From an uncultured Clostridium sp. (GTDB lineage Bacteria > Bacillota > Clostridia > TANB77 > CAG-508): DNA of 64,000 bases. The stretch covers positions 29,042 to 93,041 of the forward strand of contig USBY01000007.1 of assembly GCA_900553015.1 (NCBI GenBank). The letters run 5' to 3'. Below, one piece after another: positions 9,910 through 18,246 of the stretch (its first letter is position 1; each line of letters starts with the position of its first letter). The notes under the pieces were generated by a model that saw only the letters and a program-made list of their open reading frames with translations, did no database searches and had not been told where the DNA came from. The position numbers were made by a program, and so were the translations under genes.

Positions 9910-10224
9910 TTGGAACTAGACCTATTAAATAATATTAATAGGGGGCAAAATGAAATTGATGTAACTGAATTTCAGAGGGAGCTTACAAATAAATTAGAAG
10001 AAATGGAAAGTAGATTTACAATAGACCGATTTGAAGGTGATGTTGTAGTATTAGAGAACAGAGACACTGGAGAAATGCTAAATGTCAATAAAAAGGATAT
10101 ACCACAAGATGCAAAAGAGGGTACAATTTTAAAACTAAATAAAGACAAATATGAAATAGACATAGAAGAGCAAAGAATTGTAGAAGACAGAATTAAAAAT
10201 AAAATGAAAAATTTATGGAAATAA
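9910..10224 (+). CDS. DUF3006 domain protein
   Basis: The DUF3006 core is visible as TIDRFEGDVVVLENRD followed by an IPxxAKEG turn. These small beta-rich proteins have no known activity but commonly sit beside secreted metallo-beta-lactamase-fold hydrolases, as here (next gene, 27 bases on). The roughly 38 N-terminal residues before the domain are helical and charged. The start is TTG, nine bases after a perfect AAGGAGG. Confidence 0.8.
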   Translation: MELDLLNNINRGQNEIDVTEFQRELTNKLEEMESRFTIDRFEGDVVVLENRDTGEMLNVNKKDIPQDAKEGTILKLNKDKYEIDIEEQRIVEDRIKNKMKNLWK

Positions 10225-10251
10225 AACAAAAGAAAGAATGGAGTAAGTATT

Positions 10252-11274
10252 ATGGGAAAAAAGAAAAAGGATGAAGATAAGCTTAGCCTTTGGGAAAAAT
10301 CTAAATTAGGAAGAAAAACAAAAGTATATAAAATAAAAACATGGCTTAGCAGGTTAGTTTCTTTAATCATTTTAATTGTATTATTATTATTGGGAAAAAA
10401 CTATTGGGAAACACATGATTATGATAGTTTTATAAGGAATGCATTGGGAAACCAAGGAGAAAATGATATTGTAATAAATGATATAAAACAGACTAATACT
10501 ATAGAAACAGAAGCAGTAACAGCTGGAAATCTTAGAGTTTACTATTTAGATGTTGGACAGGCAGATAGTATTTTAGTTATAGATAAAGATATGACAATGC
10601 TAATTGATGCAGGTACAAACGAAGCAGGAGAAACGGTAGTAAACTTCTTAAAAGATAAGGGAATTACTAAGATTGATTATTTGGTTGGAACTCATCCACA
10701 TGAAGATCATATTGGTGGATTAGACGATGTAATAGATAATTTTGATATTGGAACAATTTATATGCCTAAAATGCAAACTACAACAAAAACATTTGAAGAC
10801 GTTTTAGATAGTATTGCAAATAAAAATTTACAAGTTACAACTCCAGTTGTTGGAGATACATTTAGTCTAGTAGATGCAAAATGTACTATAATGGCAGTAG
10901 ACACACAAGATACAGAAGATAATTTGAATTTGTCTTCTATCGTTATTAGAATGACATATGGTGGTAATAGTTTCTTATTTATGGGAGATGCAGAAGCAGA
11001 AGTTGAAGAAGCTAGAAGCTGGCAACCAGCAGATGTTTTAAAAGTAGGACACCATGGATCAAAAACATCTTCTAGCCAAAACTTTATTTATCAAGTAATG
11101 CCATCTATCGCAATTATACAAGTAGGAAAAGATAATTCATATAATTTACCTAATCAAGAGACTATAGATAAATTGAATGCTGTAGGGGCAAAAGTATATA
11201 GAACAGATGAAAGTGGAAATATACTTGTAACAAGTGATGGATCTAATATACAGGTAGAAACTAATGTAAAATAG
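10252..11274 (+). CDS. Exported metallo-beta-lactamase-fold hydrolase (ComEC C-domain-like)
   Basis: An N-terminal basic stretch and one membrane helix (about 38-50) are followed by a metallo-beta-lactamase fold. Its metal ligands lie in THPHEDHIGG, with a further MGDAEAE Asp and the VGHHGSKTS His. The family opening YLDVGQADSILV is the same as in the hydrolase domain of ComEC/Rec2. Such stand-alone proteins are thought to act outside the membrane on nucleic acid or phosphoesters, but the substrate is unknown. It is paired with the preceding DUF3006 gene and followed 13 bases later by a membrane glycosyltransferase. Confidence 0.85.
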   Translation: MGKKKKDEDKLSLWEKSKLGRKTKVYKIKTWLSRLVSLIILIVLLLLGKNYWETHDYDSFIRNALGNQGENDIVINDIKQTNTIETEAVTAGNLRVYYLDVGQADSILVIDKDMTMLIDAGTNEAGETVVNFLKDKGITKIDYLVGTHPHEDHIGGLDDVIDNFDIGTIYMPKMQTTTKTFEDVLDSIANKNLQVTTPVVGDTFSLVDAKCTIMAVDTQDTEDNLNLSSIVIRMTYGGNSFLFMGDAEAEVEEARSWQPADVLKVGHHGSKTSSSQNFIYQVMPSIAIIQVGKDNSYNLPNQETIDKLNAVGAKVYRTDESGNILVTSDGSNIQVETNVK

Positions 11275-11287
11275 ATAGGAGAAGACA

Positions 11288-12751
11288 ATGAAAAATTTTA
11301 TAGAGAAACATTTAAACAAAATAAATATAGGGCTTATTGTGTTAATCGCAATAGCCCCTCTTTTACTATGTTTTAATAGTAGTTTATGGTTTGATGAAGC
11401 ATATTCTGTAGGAATTGCAAAGCAACCTTGGGGAAATCTATTCATTTCTACAATAAATGATGTACACCCAATTTTATATTATGTATTATTAAAGATATAT
11501 TCATTAATTTGTGGAACTAGTGTAATAGCATTAAGAATATTTTCTGTAATTCCAATTGTATTGTTAGCAATATTTTCATTTGTGAAAATACGAAAAGAAT
11601 TTGGAAATAAAGTAAGTTTTTACTTTAACTTAGTATTATTACTTTTACCAGTTACAATGCATTATGGTTCACAAATAAGAATGTATAGCCTAAGCATGTT
11701 ATTTGTAACAATTACAGCGGTATATGCATATTTAGCATATAAAAACAATAATAAAAAAGATTGGATAATCTTTGCAATAGCAAGCATATGTAGTGCATAT
11801 ACACATTATTTTGCATTATTTACTATAGGAATTATAAATATCTTATTACTATTCTTTATTGTAAAAGAAAAGAAAGAACTTTTAAAAAGATGGTTCATAT
11901 ATGGAGCAATACAAATTGTTTGCTATTTACCTGGAATTGCAATATTTTTATTACAATCAACAAGAGTTGCAGGAGGATTTTGGATAAGTGTAAATTATCC
12001 AGATATTATAACTCAAATTATAGAATTTTTCTTCTTAGATAGTATTAATTCAGGTTTACCTGCTATATTTGGGTTATTTATAGTAATCTACATGATATTA
12101 AGAGTACATAAATTATATTTAGAAGATAAGAAAAAAATTAGACCAGTTACAATAGCATTAACAATTTGTGGACTTGTAATACTTGTAACATTATTAATTT
12201 CTTTTGTAAGAGCTATATTTATCCCAAGATATATGTTACCAATGTTAGGGTTATTTATATTTGCTTTTGCATATATATTATCTGTCGAAAAAAGTCGAAT
12301 AATAAAAATAGTAGTTGTTATTGGGTTAATTGGATTAACAATATGGAATGGAGTTACTTTATGGAATAAATCATATTCAGAAGAAAATAGTAAGCCAATA
12401 GAAGCTATTCAAGCAGAAGTAAAACCAGAAGATATATTTGTATATACAACAATAGGACCTAGTAGTTCTGTTGCAATAAACTTTGACGAAAATAAACAAT
12501 ATTTTTATAATAAGGACAATTGGACTGTAGAAAAGGCATATGGAGCATTTGCACCTCAAATGAAGGTTGTAAATAATTTAGATGAGATAGAAAATTATAC
12601 AGGTAGAATTTGGGTAATAGATGCAGGTGATACTAATATGTATGATTATATAAACGAAATGGAAGGAACTACTGTTATAAAAGATAAGGAAAAATACTAT
12701 CATCCATTTAGTGGAGATACATTTATAATCTCATTATTTGAAAAAAATTAA
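11288..12751 (+). CDS. GT39/PMT-like membrane glycosyltransferase
   Basis: A polytopic membrane protein with about ten hydrophobic segments between residues 13 and 365. The first extracellular loop has the acidic LWFDEAYS motif typical of dolichyl/undecaprenyl-phosphate sugar transferases (PMT_2/GT39), followed by NDVHPILYY. The roughly 120-residue C-terminus is soluble and presumably external. It likely transfers a sugar from a lipid carrier to an envelope acceptor; donor and acceptor are unknown. It is the last gene of the run that begins at glmM. Confidence 0.75.
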   Translation: MKNFIEKHLNKINIGLIVLIAIAPLLLCFNSSLWFDEAYSVGIAKQPWGNLFISTINDVHPILYYVLLKIYSLICGTSVIALRIFSVIPIVLLAIFSFVKIRKEFGNKVSFYFNLVLLLLPVTMHYGSQIRMYSLSMLFVTITAVYAYLAYKNNNKKDWIIFAIASICSAYTHYFALFTIGIINILLLFFIVKEKKELLKRWFIYGAIQIVCYLPGIAIFLLQSTRVAGGFWISVNYPDIITQIIEFFFLDSINSGLPAIFGLFIVIYMILRVHKLYLEDKKKIRPVTIALTICGLVILVTLLISFVRAIFIPRYMLPMLGLFIFAFAYILSVEKSRIIKIVVVIGLIGLTIWNGVTLWNKSYSEENSKPIEAIQAEVKPEDIFVYTTIGPSSSVAINFDENKQYFYNKDNWTVEKAYGAFAPQMKVVNNLDEIENYTGRIWVIDAGDTNMYDYINEMEGTTVIKDKEKYYHPFSGDTFIISLFEKN

Positions 12752-12782
12752 CTTATAAATGAAAAAACAAAAAAAATTTAAT

Positions 12783-12828
12783 TTGACGACAAGTTTCGAC
12801 AAAAAATATCGACACTATATGCTATAAT
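12783..12828 (+). promoter_or_regulatory. Candidate Spo0A-controlled promoter (0A boxes)
   Basis: Upstream of the Spo0E-like gene, TTCGACA (12795-12801) is the exact reverse complement of the 0A box TGTCGAA, and ATCGACA (12808-12814) differs from it by one base. A third CGACA lies at 12787-12791. TATAAT is at 12823-12828, about 21 bases after the first box. That is the long spacing seen at Spo0A-activated sigma-A promoters such as spoIIG. No normal -35 at 17 bases is present. Confidence 0.55.
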
Positions 12829-12850
12829 TTGTATATAGGAGGGATGCGAT

Positions 12851-13012
12851 ATGGATGTTACTTTAGCAATAAAAAAACATAGAGCGAAACTTGAACAAAT
12901 GATTTTAGACAATGAAGACTATAATGAAATAGTCAAACAAAGCCAAAAGTTAGACAAATACATAAATATCGCAATGGAGGAAAAATTGGCAAAAGCTAGT
13001 AGTAAAGACTAG
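12851..13012 (+). CDS. Spo0E-like aspartyl-phosphate phosphatase (small)
   Basis: A 53-residue protein with two predicted helices and the Spo0E signature SQKLDKYI (residues about 34-41), where the conserved SQxLD supplies the catalytic Asp. Family members remove phosphate from Spo0A-P and so delay sporulation. The ATG follows AGGAGGG by about six bases, and a tight terminator begins right after the stop, so it is a single-gene unit. The Spo0A-box-like sequence upstream would make a negative feedback loop. Confidence 0.8.
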   Translation: MDVTLAIKKHRAKLEQMILDNEDYNEIVKQSQKLDKYINIAMEEKLAKASSKD

Positions 13013-13040
13013 AAGCGCTATCCAAATGAATAGCGCTTTT
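13013..13040 (+). terminator. Rho-independent terminator after the Spo0E-like gene
   Basis: AAGCGCTA pairs with TAGCGCTT and is followed by a short T run. The stem starts immediately after the TAG stop. Confidence 0.8.
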
Positions 13041-13119
13041 AGTATGTAATATATGTAAGAAAATTTTAAAAGCTAAAATTATTTGTACAAAGAATAATAA
13101 TTAACCAGGTAAATAAATA

Positions 13120-13148
13120 TTGACATTCAAAGGAATAAGCAATAGAAT
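13120..13148 (+). promoter_or_regulatory. Promoter for fba
   Basis: TTGACA (13120-13125) is 17 bases from TAGAAT (13143-13148), 35 bases before the aldolase start codon. Confidence 0.7.
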
Positions 13149-13183
13149 AATGGGGAGAATGAATTTAAGGAAGGTGATTTTTT

Positions 13184-14113
13184 ATGCCATTTGTAACAAC
13201 AAAGGATATGTTTGAAAAATCTATGAAGGAGAAATTTGCAATAGGTGCATTTAATATTAATAATATGGAGTTTGTACAAGCAATAATGGATGCAGCAGCT
13301 AAAGAAAACTCACCAGTTATTTTACAAACTTCAGCAAGTGCTATAAAATATGCAAGAGTACCATATTTAAAGAAAATGATAGAAGCTGGTTTAGAAGAAC
13401 ATGATATTCCAGTAGCATTACACTTAGATCATGGTCCAGATTTCGAAACATGTAAAATGTGTGTAGATAATGGTTATACATCAGTTATGTTTGATGGTTC
13501 AAAATATGATTTTGAGACAAATGTAAAACTAACAAAAGAAGTTGTTGATTACGCACATGCACATGGTGTAGTAGTAGAAGCTGAACTTGGAAAACTTGCA
13601 GGAATAGAAGATGATGTTAATGTTTCTGCAGAAGATGCTATGTATACAGATCCAGAAGAAGCAAAAGAATTCGTAGAAAGAACAGGATGCGATTCTTTAG
13701 CAATAGCAATTGGAACAAGCCATGGAGCATATAAATTTAAAGGTGAAGCAAAATTAAGATTTGATATTTTAGCAAAAATTAAAGAAAAAATACCAAATAC
13801 ACCAATAGTATTACATGGTGCTTCAACAGTTATTCCTGAATTAGTAGAAATTTGCAATAAATATGGAGCAGATTTACCAGGAGCTAAAGGTGTTCCAGAT
13901 GAAATATTACACGAGGCAAGTATATCTGGAGTATCTAAAATAAATGTAGACACAGACTTAAGATTAGCTATGACAGCAGGAATAAGAGAAACATTTGTAG
14001 AAAATCCAAGTGTATTTGACCCAAGAAAATATATGGGTAAAGGAAGAGATTTAATAGAAGAAACAGTTGCTCATAAAATAAGAGATGTATTTGGATCAAG
14101 CAATAAAGCATAA
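13184..14113 (+). CDS. fba: Class II fructose-1,6-bisphosphate aldolase
   Basis: Zinc-dependent aldolase of glycolysis. The metal/substrate block HLDHGPDFETC and VMFDGS are present, as are the second zinc His in LHGAS and the phosphate-binding NVDTDLR. 309 residues matches the short Firmicutes FbaA-type enzyme. AAGGTG precedes the ATG. It is a single-gene unit with its own promoter and terminator, typical of a highly expressed glycolytic gene. Confidence 0.95.
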   Translation: MPFVTTKDMFEKSMKEKFAIGAFNINNMEFVQAIMDAAAKENSPVILQTSASAIKYARVPYLKKMIEAGLEEHDIPVALHLDHGPDFETCKMCVDNGYTSVMFDGSKYDFETNVKLTKEVVDYAHAHGVVVEAELGKLAGIEDDVNVSAEDAMYTDPEEAKEFVERTGCDSLAIAIGTSHGAYKFKGEAKLRFDILAKIKEKIPNTPIVLHGASTVIPELVEICNKYGADLPGAKGVPDEILHEASISGVSKINVDTDLRLAMTAGIRETFVENPSVFDPRKYMGKGRDLIEETVAHKIRDVFGSSNKA

Positions 14114-14129
14114 GTTAAATAGTAATGTA

Positions 14130-14157
14130 GGGGATATGGGGACGTTCCTAAAATCCC
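14130..14157 (+). repeat. REP-like palindrome
   Basis: GGGGATATGGGGA, then CGT, then TCCTAAAATCCC: the family palindrome with a small variation in the left arm. It lies 16 bases after the fba stop and before the terminator. Confidence 0.75.
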
Positions 14158-14172
14158 AATAGAGGGGATTTT

Positions 14173-14201
14173 AAAAGCAGTAGCTATATGCTACTGCTTT
14201 T
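14173..14201 (+). terminator. Rho-independent terminator after fba
   Basis: AAAAGCAGTAGC pairs perfectly with GCTACTGCTTTT over a five-base loop. It is nested between two halves of the REP-like repeat. Confidence 0.85.
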
Positions 14202-14237
14202 GTTTTCCCTATTCAATAGGAAAAACAAGGAACGTCC
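14202..14237 (+). repeat. REP-like repeat, second half
   Basis: GTTTTCCC, ATTCAATAGG, then AAAAACAAGGAACGTCC: the same CCC-TATT ... AATAGG-AAAA ... GGAACGTCC block seen at 6779-6861, in the inverse orientation to the copy at 14130. Confidence 0.65.
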
Positions 14238-14303
14238 TATAATTCTAAAGAAATTTTACCAAATTATAACAAAGATGGTAAATTTTTCTTAGTTATAAAA
14301 TAC

Positions 14304-14341
14304 AAACAAATGTTTACAATAAAATCAAACGATGTTATAAT
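14304..14341 (+). promoter_or_regulatory. Promoter with overlapping LexA-like box
   Basis: TTTACA (14313-14318) and TATAAT (14336-14341) are 17 bases apart. The -35 is overlapped by AAAC-AAAT-GTTT (14304-14315), close to the Gram-positive SOS box GAAC-N4-GTTC. A weaker AAAC-GAT-GTTA lies in the spacer. Such placement would let LexA block transcription of the downstream mutagenic polymerase. Confidence 0.55.
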
Positions 14342-14374
14342 AAGTTTATACTTATAATTTGGAGTGTGAAAATT

Positions 14375-15634
14375 ATGCAGAAATATTACTTGTGCATAGA
14401 TCTAAAAACATTTTATGCTTCTGTTGAGTGTGTAGAAAGAGGATTAGATCCATTTAATACAAATTTGGTAGTTGCAGATCCTAATAGAGGAAAGGGAACA
14501 ATTTGTTTAGCAATATCTCCAAAAATGAAAATGTTAGGAGTAAAAAATAGATGTAGGATTTTTGAGATTCCTCCAACAATAAAATATATAGTAGCCACTC
14601 CAAGAATGAAGAAATATATAGAATATTCAGCAAATATATATGCTATTTACTTAAAATATTTTTCAAAAGAAGATATACATGTATATTCAATAGATGAAGC
14701 TTTTATGGATGTTACCCAATATTTAAAATTATACAAATTAAATCCAATAGAACTTGCAAAAAAAATAATAAAAGATATATTTAAAACTTATGGAATAACA
14801 GCTACAGCTGGAATTGGAACAAATATGTATCTAGCTAAAATTGCGCTTGATATTACAGCAAAGCACAATCCCAATAACATAGGTTATCTAAATGAGGAAA
14901 AGTACCAAAAAGAATTATGGCATCATAAACCACTTTCAGATTTTTGGCAAATAGGAAAAGGAATAGAAAGAAGATTAAATAAAATGGGAATCTTTGATAT
15001 GTATGATATTGCTCATACTACTCAAAAAAGGTTATATAAAGAATTTGGGGTAAATGCAGAATATTTAATAGACCATTCTTGGGGAAAAGAAAGCTGTACT
15101 ATTGCAGATATAAAAGCATATAAGCCCAAAACAAATTCTATAACTAATAGTCAAGTCCTATTTGAAGATTATTCATTTATAAAAGCAAGATTAGTATTAA
15201 AAGAAATGGTAGAGCTAGGAAGTTTAAGACTTATAGAAAGTAATTTAGTAACTGATACTGTAGGGCTATATATAGGCTATTCAAAAAATACTATAAAAGC
15301 GACAGGTGGAACTAGAAAATTAACTAATTATACAAATATATATTCAGAGCTTTTAAAAGCGTTTTTAGAAATATATGATAAAACCACAGATACAGATATT
15401 CCAATTAGAAGAATAGGCGTAAATTTTGCTAATGTAATTGAAACAGAAAGTGTACAATTAAGTTTATTTATAGACCAAGAAAGAATGGATGAAGAAAGGA
15501 AGCTAGAACTTGCAATGTGCAGTATAAAAAATAAAATGGGGAAAAATGCAATAATAAGAGGAATGGATTTAGAAGATGGTGCAACAACAATTATGAGGAA
15601 TAAATTAATAGGAGGTCATAATAGTGGTGAATAA
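14375..15634 (+). CDS. Y-family DNA polymerase (UvrX/YqjW-type)
   Basis: Translesion polymerase. The palm motif DLKTFYASVECVERG carries the first catalytic Asp, and YSIDEAFMDV the SIDE Asp-Glu pair. HhH-like (WQIGKGIERRL) and little-finger regions follow. It resembles the UvrX/YqjW/UmuC branch more than DinB, and it overlaps a YolD-like gene by 11 bases, as in Bacillus. ATG 14375, ten bases after GGAG, is preferred to GTG 14366, which is only one base from it. Probably SOS controlled (see the LexA-like site). Confidence 0.88.
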   Translation: MQKYYLCIDLKTFYASVECVERGLDPFNTNLVVADPNRGKGTICLAISPKMKMLGVKNRCRIFEIPPTIKYIVATPRMKKYIEYSANIYAIYLKYFSKEDIHVYSIDEAFMDVTQYLKLYKLNPIELAKKIIKDIFKTYGITATAGIGTNMYLAKIALDITAKHNPNNIGYLNEEKYQKELWHHKPLSDFWQIGKGIERRLNKMGIFDMYDIAHTTQKRLYKEFGVNAEYLIDHSWGKESCTIADIKAYKPKTNSITNSQVLFEDYSFIKARLVLKEMVELGSLRLIESNLVTDTVGLYIGYSKNTIKATGGTRKLTNYTNIYSELLKAFLEIYDKTTDTDIPIRRIGVNFANVIETESVQLSLFIDQERMDEERKLELAMCSIKNKMGKNAIIRGMDLEDGATTIMRNKLIGGHNSGE

Positions 15635-15935
15635 AGTAGCAAGAGCAAAACAATTTCTTACATTTGATGCATTGAAAGGATTACAAGAAGCATTAAGAGA
15701 AAAAGAGATAGAGTACGAAGAGAAAAAGGATTTATCAGAAGATACTTTAAATGATTTAAACAATAAATTTAATCAAATTGACAATGGAAGTTTTGTTAAA
15801 ATAACATTTTATAAAAATGGAAAATATAGCGAAATTAAAGGAGGAGTAACAAATATTGATTATATTAAAAAGAAAATTCAAATTAATAAAGAATACAATA
15901 TAAATATTTGTGATATTGTAAATATTTTAATATAA
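15624..15935 (+). CDS. YolD-like protein
   Basis: A 103-residue protein with a helical N-terminal half and a beta-rich C-terminal half containing GxVTNIDYIKKKIQI, the pattern of the YolD-like family. These proteins accompany UvrX-type Y-family polymerases. Their role is not established, but an accessory function to the polymerase is commonly assumed. The GTG start has GGAGG eight bases upstream and lies inside the end of the polymerase gene, so translation is coupled. Confidence 0.7.
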   Translation: MVNKVARAKQFLTFDALKGLQEALREKEIEYEEKKDLSEDTLNDLNNKFNQIDNGSFVKITFYKNGKYSEIKGGVTNIDYIKKKIQINKEYNINICDIVNILI

Positions 15936-15990
15936 TTAAGCAACCAATTTTATTTATATAATGCGAAGCAGGGGAAAATAAATAACTATA

Positions 15991-16046
15991 AATAGGGATT
16001 TCAAGGAACGTCCCTAAATCCCTGGGCACGTTCACAAATCCCTATT
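15991..16046. repeat. REP-like double element between convergent genes
   Basis: AATAGGGATTT at 15991-16001 pairs perfectly with AAATCCCTATT at 16036-16046. Inside are GGAACGTCCC, AAATCCCTGGG and a decayed CACGTTC copy. It sits between two genes that end toward each other and could terminate both. Confidence 0.7.
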
Positions 16047-16050
16047 TTAA

Positions 16051-16737
16051 TTATTTACCTTTATCCAATTTTGGAGTATTATCAACATTTTTAAAGCTTA
16101 AATACCAAGACATACCATTTCTATTTTTATTAATACTTTCATTTCTTTCACGTAAAGCATTAAAAGTTTTAGGAGGAGGAACAATCATAGGGTTCCCAGG
16201 AGCCCAGTTAGCTGGCGTCATACAATTATTTTGGTCGGCATATTGTAGTGCAGTTACAGTTCTTAATATTTCTGGAATGTATCTGCCTATATTCATTGGA
16301 TAAACAAAAATACTTCTTATAATTCCCTTATCATCAATAATAAATACATTTCTAACAGTCTCTGTAGAACTTACATCATTAGAAATCATTCCATATTTTC
16401 TGGCGATAACTCCATTTGGGTCTGCAATTATAGGAAAATTTACAATAAGCCCTGTTTTTAGATAAATATCATATAACCAAGCAAGATGAGAATTTAAGCC
16501 ATCTACGCTTATACCAATAAGAGCAGTATTTATTTTTTTAAAGTATGTATCTGCTTTTGCAAAACCAATTATCTCGGTTGTACACACAGGTGTAAAATCG
16601 CCCGGGTGTGAGAAAAATACTATCCATTTACCTTTATAATTAGAAAGAGAAATGTCTCCCATTGTAGAAACAGCATCAAAATCTGGAGCTTCCATACCAA
16701 TTTTTAAGTTATTATTCATCATTATTTCATAATCCAT
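16051..16737 (-). CDS. Peroxiredoxin (Prx6-like AhpC/TSA family)
   Basis: Reduces hydroperoxides in the cytosol. The peroxidatic Cys52 lies in HPGDFTPVCTTE, with the conserved Thr and Pro around it. 228 residues with the C-terminal extension (NWAPG, IVPPP) matches the Prx6 subfamily, which includes archaeal-type 2-Cys members; a second Cys in NNCMTPANW could be resolving. AAGGAG lies nine bases before the ATG. It stands alone, convergent with the YolD-like gene. The electron donor is not evident nearby. Confidence 0.92.
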   Translation of the reverse strand: MDYEIMMNNNLKIGMEAPDFDAVSTMGDISLSNYKGKWIVFFSHPGDFTPVCTTEIIGFAKADTYFKKINTALIGISVDGLNSHLAWLYDIYLKTGLIVNFPIIADPNGVIARKYGMISNDVSSTETVRNVFIIDDKGIIRSIFVYPMNIGRYIPEILRTVTALQYADQNNCMTPANWAPGNPMIVPPPKTFNALRERNESINKNRNGMSWYLSFKNVDNTPKLDKGK

Positions 16738-16865
16738 AAAATTAAACTCCTTTAAAAAATTTTTATTATAATATATGAAAAAATTCTGCAGAAGTTACAA
16801 GGATAAAAATAGAAAAGAATAAAAAGAATTTAAACGTAAATAATAAAAATAAGGAGGTATGTAAA

Positions 16866-17030
16866 ATGGAAAGTAATCAAAAAATACATTGCTCAGTTGG
16901 AAGTTGTAAATATAATGATATAACAGTACAAGAATGTAAATTAAAGGCTATAAATATTATGCCAAATACAAATGTAAATACAGGAAATGAAAAGGAAACA
17001 ATGTGTGTAAGCTATAAAAACAATAAATAG
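16866..17030 (+). CDS. DUF1540 small protein
   Basis: A 54-residue protein with HCSVGSCKYND, then C at about 24 and another late Cys, the spaced-cysteine pattern of DUF1540, likely a small metal-binding knuckle. A perfect AAGGAGG lies eight bases before the ATG. It is common in Clostridia and of unknown role. It is divergent from the peroxiredoxin gene. Confidence 0.75.
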   Translation: MESNQKIHCSVGSCKYNDITVQECKLKAINIMPNTNVNTGNEKETMCVSYKNNK

Positions 17031-17050
17031 ACGTTAGTAAAAATAACTTT

Positions 17051-17083
17051 AAAAAGACATTGCCATTAGGTAATGTCTTTTTA
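17051..17083. terminator. Bidirectional terminator between DUF1540 gene and smpB
   Basis: AAAAAGACATTGCC pairs with GGTAATGTCTTTTT (one G-T) over ATTA, with A and T runs on both sides. It serves the two convergent genes. Confidence 0.85.
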
Positions 17084-17086
17084 ATA

Positions 17087-17542
17087 TTATAAATTTTTTT
17101 CGCGTAAATTCTTCATAATTTGTTTATTAGCATCTTTCTTTTTTAAATCTTCTCGTTTATCATATAACTTTTTACCCTTACCTAAGCCTAGTTCTAATTT
17201 TACAAAACTACCTTTAAAATAAATATTTAATGGTATTAAAGCATAACCTTTCTGCTTTAACAATCCATATAATTTTAGAATTTCTTTTTTATGTAATAAT
17301 AGTTTTTTTGGTCTTAAAGGATCTTTATTATATATATTTCCATGCTCATAAGGGCTAATATGCAAATTATATACATAACATTCGCCATTAGAAATACTAG
17401 CATAACTATCTTTTAAATTTACTTTACCTAATCTTATAGATTTAATTTCTGTACCTGAAAGAACAATGCCAGTTTCATAAGTATCTAAAATTTCATAATT
17501 ATGTCTAGCTGTAGGGTTCTTAGCAATTAATTTTGTATTCAT
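17087..17542 (-). CDS. smpB: SsrA-binding protein SmpB
   Basis: Binds tmRNA and delivers it to stalled ribosomes for trans-translation. The opening NPTARHNYEILDTYETG and GTEIKSIRLGKVNLKDSY are diagnostic, and the basic C-terminal tail (KKLYDKREDLKKKD) is intact. 151 residues is normal. No ssrA gene was recognised next to it. AGAGGTAAA precedes the start on the minus strand. Confidence 0.96.
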   Translation of the reverse strand: MNTKLIAKNPTARHNYEILDTYETGIVLSGTEIKSIRLGKVNLKDSYASISNGECYVYNLHISPYEHGNIYNKDPLRPKKLLLHKKEILKLYGLLKQKGYALIPLNIYFKGSFVKLELGLGKGKKLYDKREDLKKKDANKQIMKNLREKNL

Positions 17543-17611
17543 AAATTTTACCTCTCTTAATTTGTTAATTAATAATTGTATTATAGCATGAATATATGAA
17601 AAGTAAAAGAT

Positions 17612-17639
17612 TAAGCTGCCACAAAAGAGTAGCAGCTTA
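17612..17639 (-). terminator. Terminator hairpin after the 144-residue membrane protein
   Basis: On the minus strand TAAGCTGC pairs with GCAGCTTA around a 12-base loop, followed by a T-rich tract (TCTTTTACTTTT). Confidence 0.6.
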
Positions 17640-17655
17640 TAGATTAATGTGAAAA

Positions 17656-18090
17656 TTATTCATTATGATTTCTTTTAACTAAATACCATATAAGAAATGC
17701 AATTCCTAATACAACAGCTACTACTATTATCCACGACCAAACTGTACCATTAGAAAAAGCTGATGTTGCTGCTGTTGTTGCAGTTCTAGTAGCATTATAT
17801 GCACCATCTTTCATATCTGTAGCAGCTTCGCCTACACCATTAGTAAAGTCCTTTGCTTGTTCCTCGGTTTTAGTAACAACATTACTAGACATATTTTTTA
17901 TTGAGTTAGAAGTATTTTGAACAGCATTTGATGCATCTTGCATAACATTTTCTGTATGTCCGACACCATTTTTGGTAGATTCTGCAGCTTTATGAAGCAT
18001 ATCATTATTAGCAAAAGAATTACCTGTTATAAAAAATACTATTACAGCAGAAAATATAATAAAAGAAATCTTTTTAGCTATATTAGCCAT
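17656..18090 (-). CDS. Signal-peptide protein with C-terminal membrane anchor
   Basis: A signal peptide (about 1-28, cleavage near NSFA) is followed by a roughly 85-residue low-complexity helical segment rich in Asn, Thr, Ala and Ser (SNAVQNTSNSIKN). A C-terminal membrane helix (about 117-137) ends in a basic tail KRNHNE. The topology implies a short surface-exposed coil held in the membrane. The family was not recognised. AGGAGG precedes the ATG. The next gene upstream on the same strand has the same plan, suggesting a related function. Confidence 0.7.
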   Translation of the reverse strand: MANIAKKISFIIFSAVIVFFITGNSFANNDMLHKAAESTKNGVGHTENVMQDASNAVQNTSNSIKNMSSNVVTKTEEQAKDFTNGVGEAATDMKDGAYNATRTATTAATSAFSNGTVWSWIIVVAVVLGIAFLIWYLVKRNHNE

Positions 18091-18208
18091 AATTTACCTC
18101 CTGCTAAAGTTTGAGGATATTATTTGTAGATAAAATAAATTTAATTAAATTTGCAAATAATAAAAATACCTCAATATTATTTTTAGAAATTTAATTAAAA
18201 ATATGCAA

Positions 18209-18239
18209 AAAAAATAAACCAATCTATCTAAAGATTGGT
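18209..18239 (-). terminator. Terminator after the 95-residue membrane protein
   Basis: On the minus strand ACCAATCT pairs with AGATTGGT and is followed by TTTATTTTTTTT. Confidence 0.8.
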
Positions 18240-18246
18240 AATAAAT

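Noticed and set aside
13549..13953. A 134-codon minus-strand frame inside fba
   Set aside because: It is the complement of a highly conserved aldolase gene and has no independent features.
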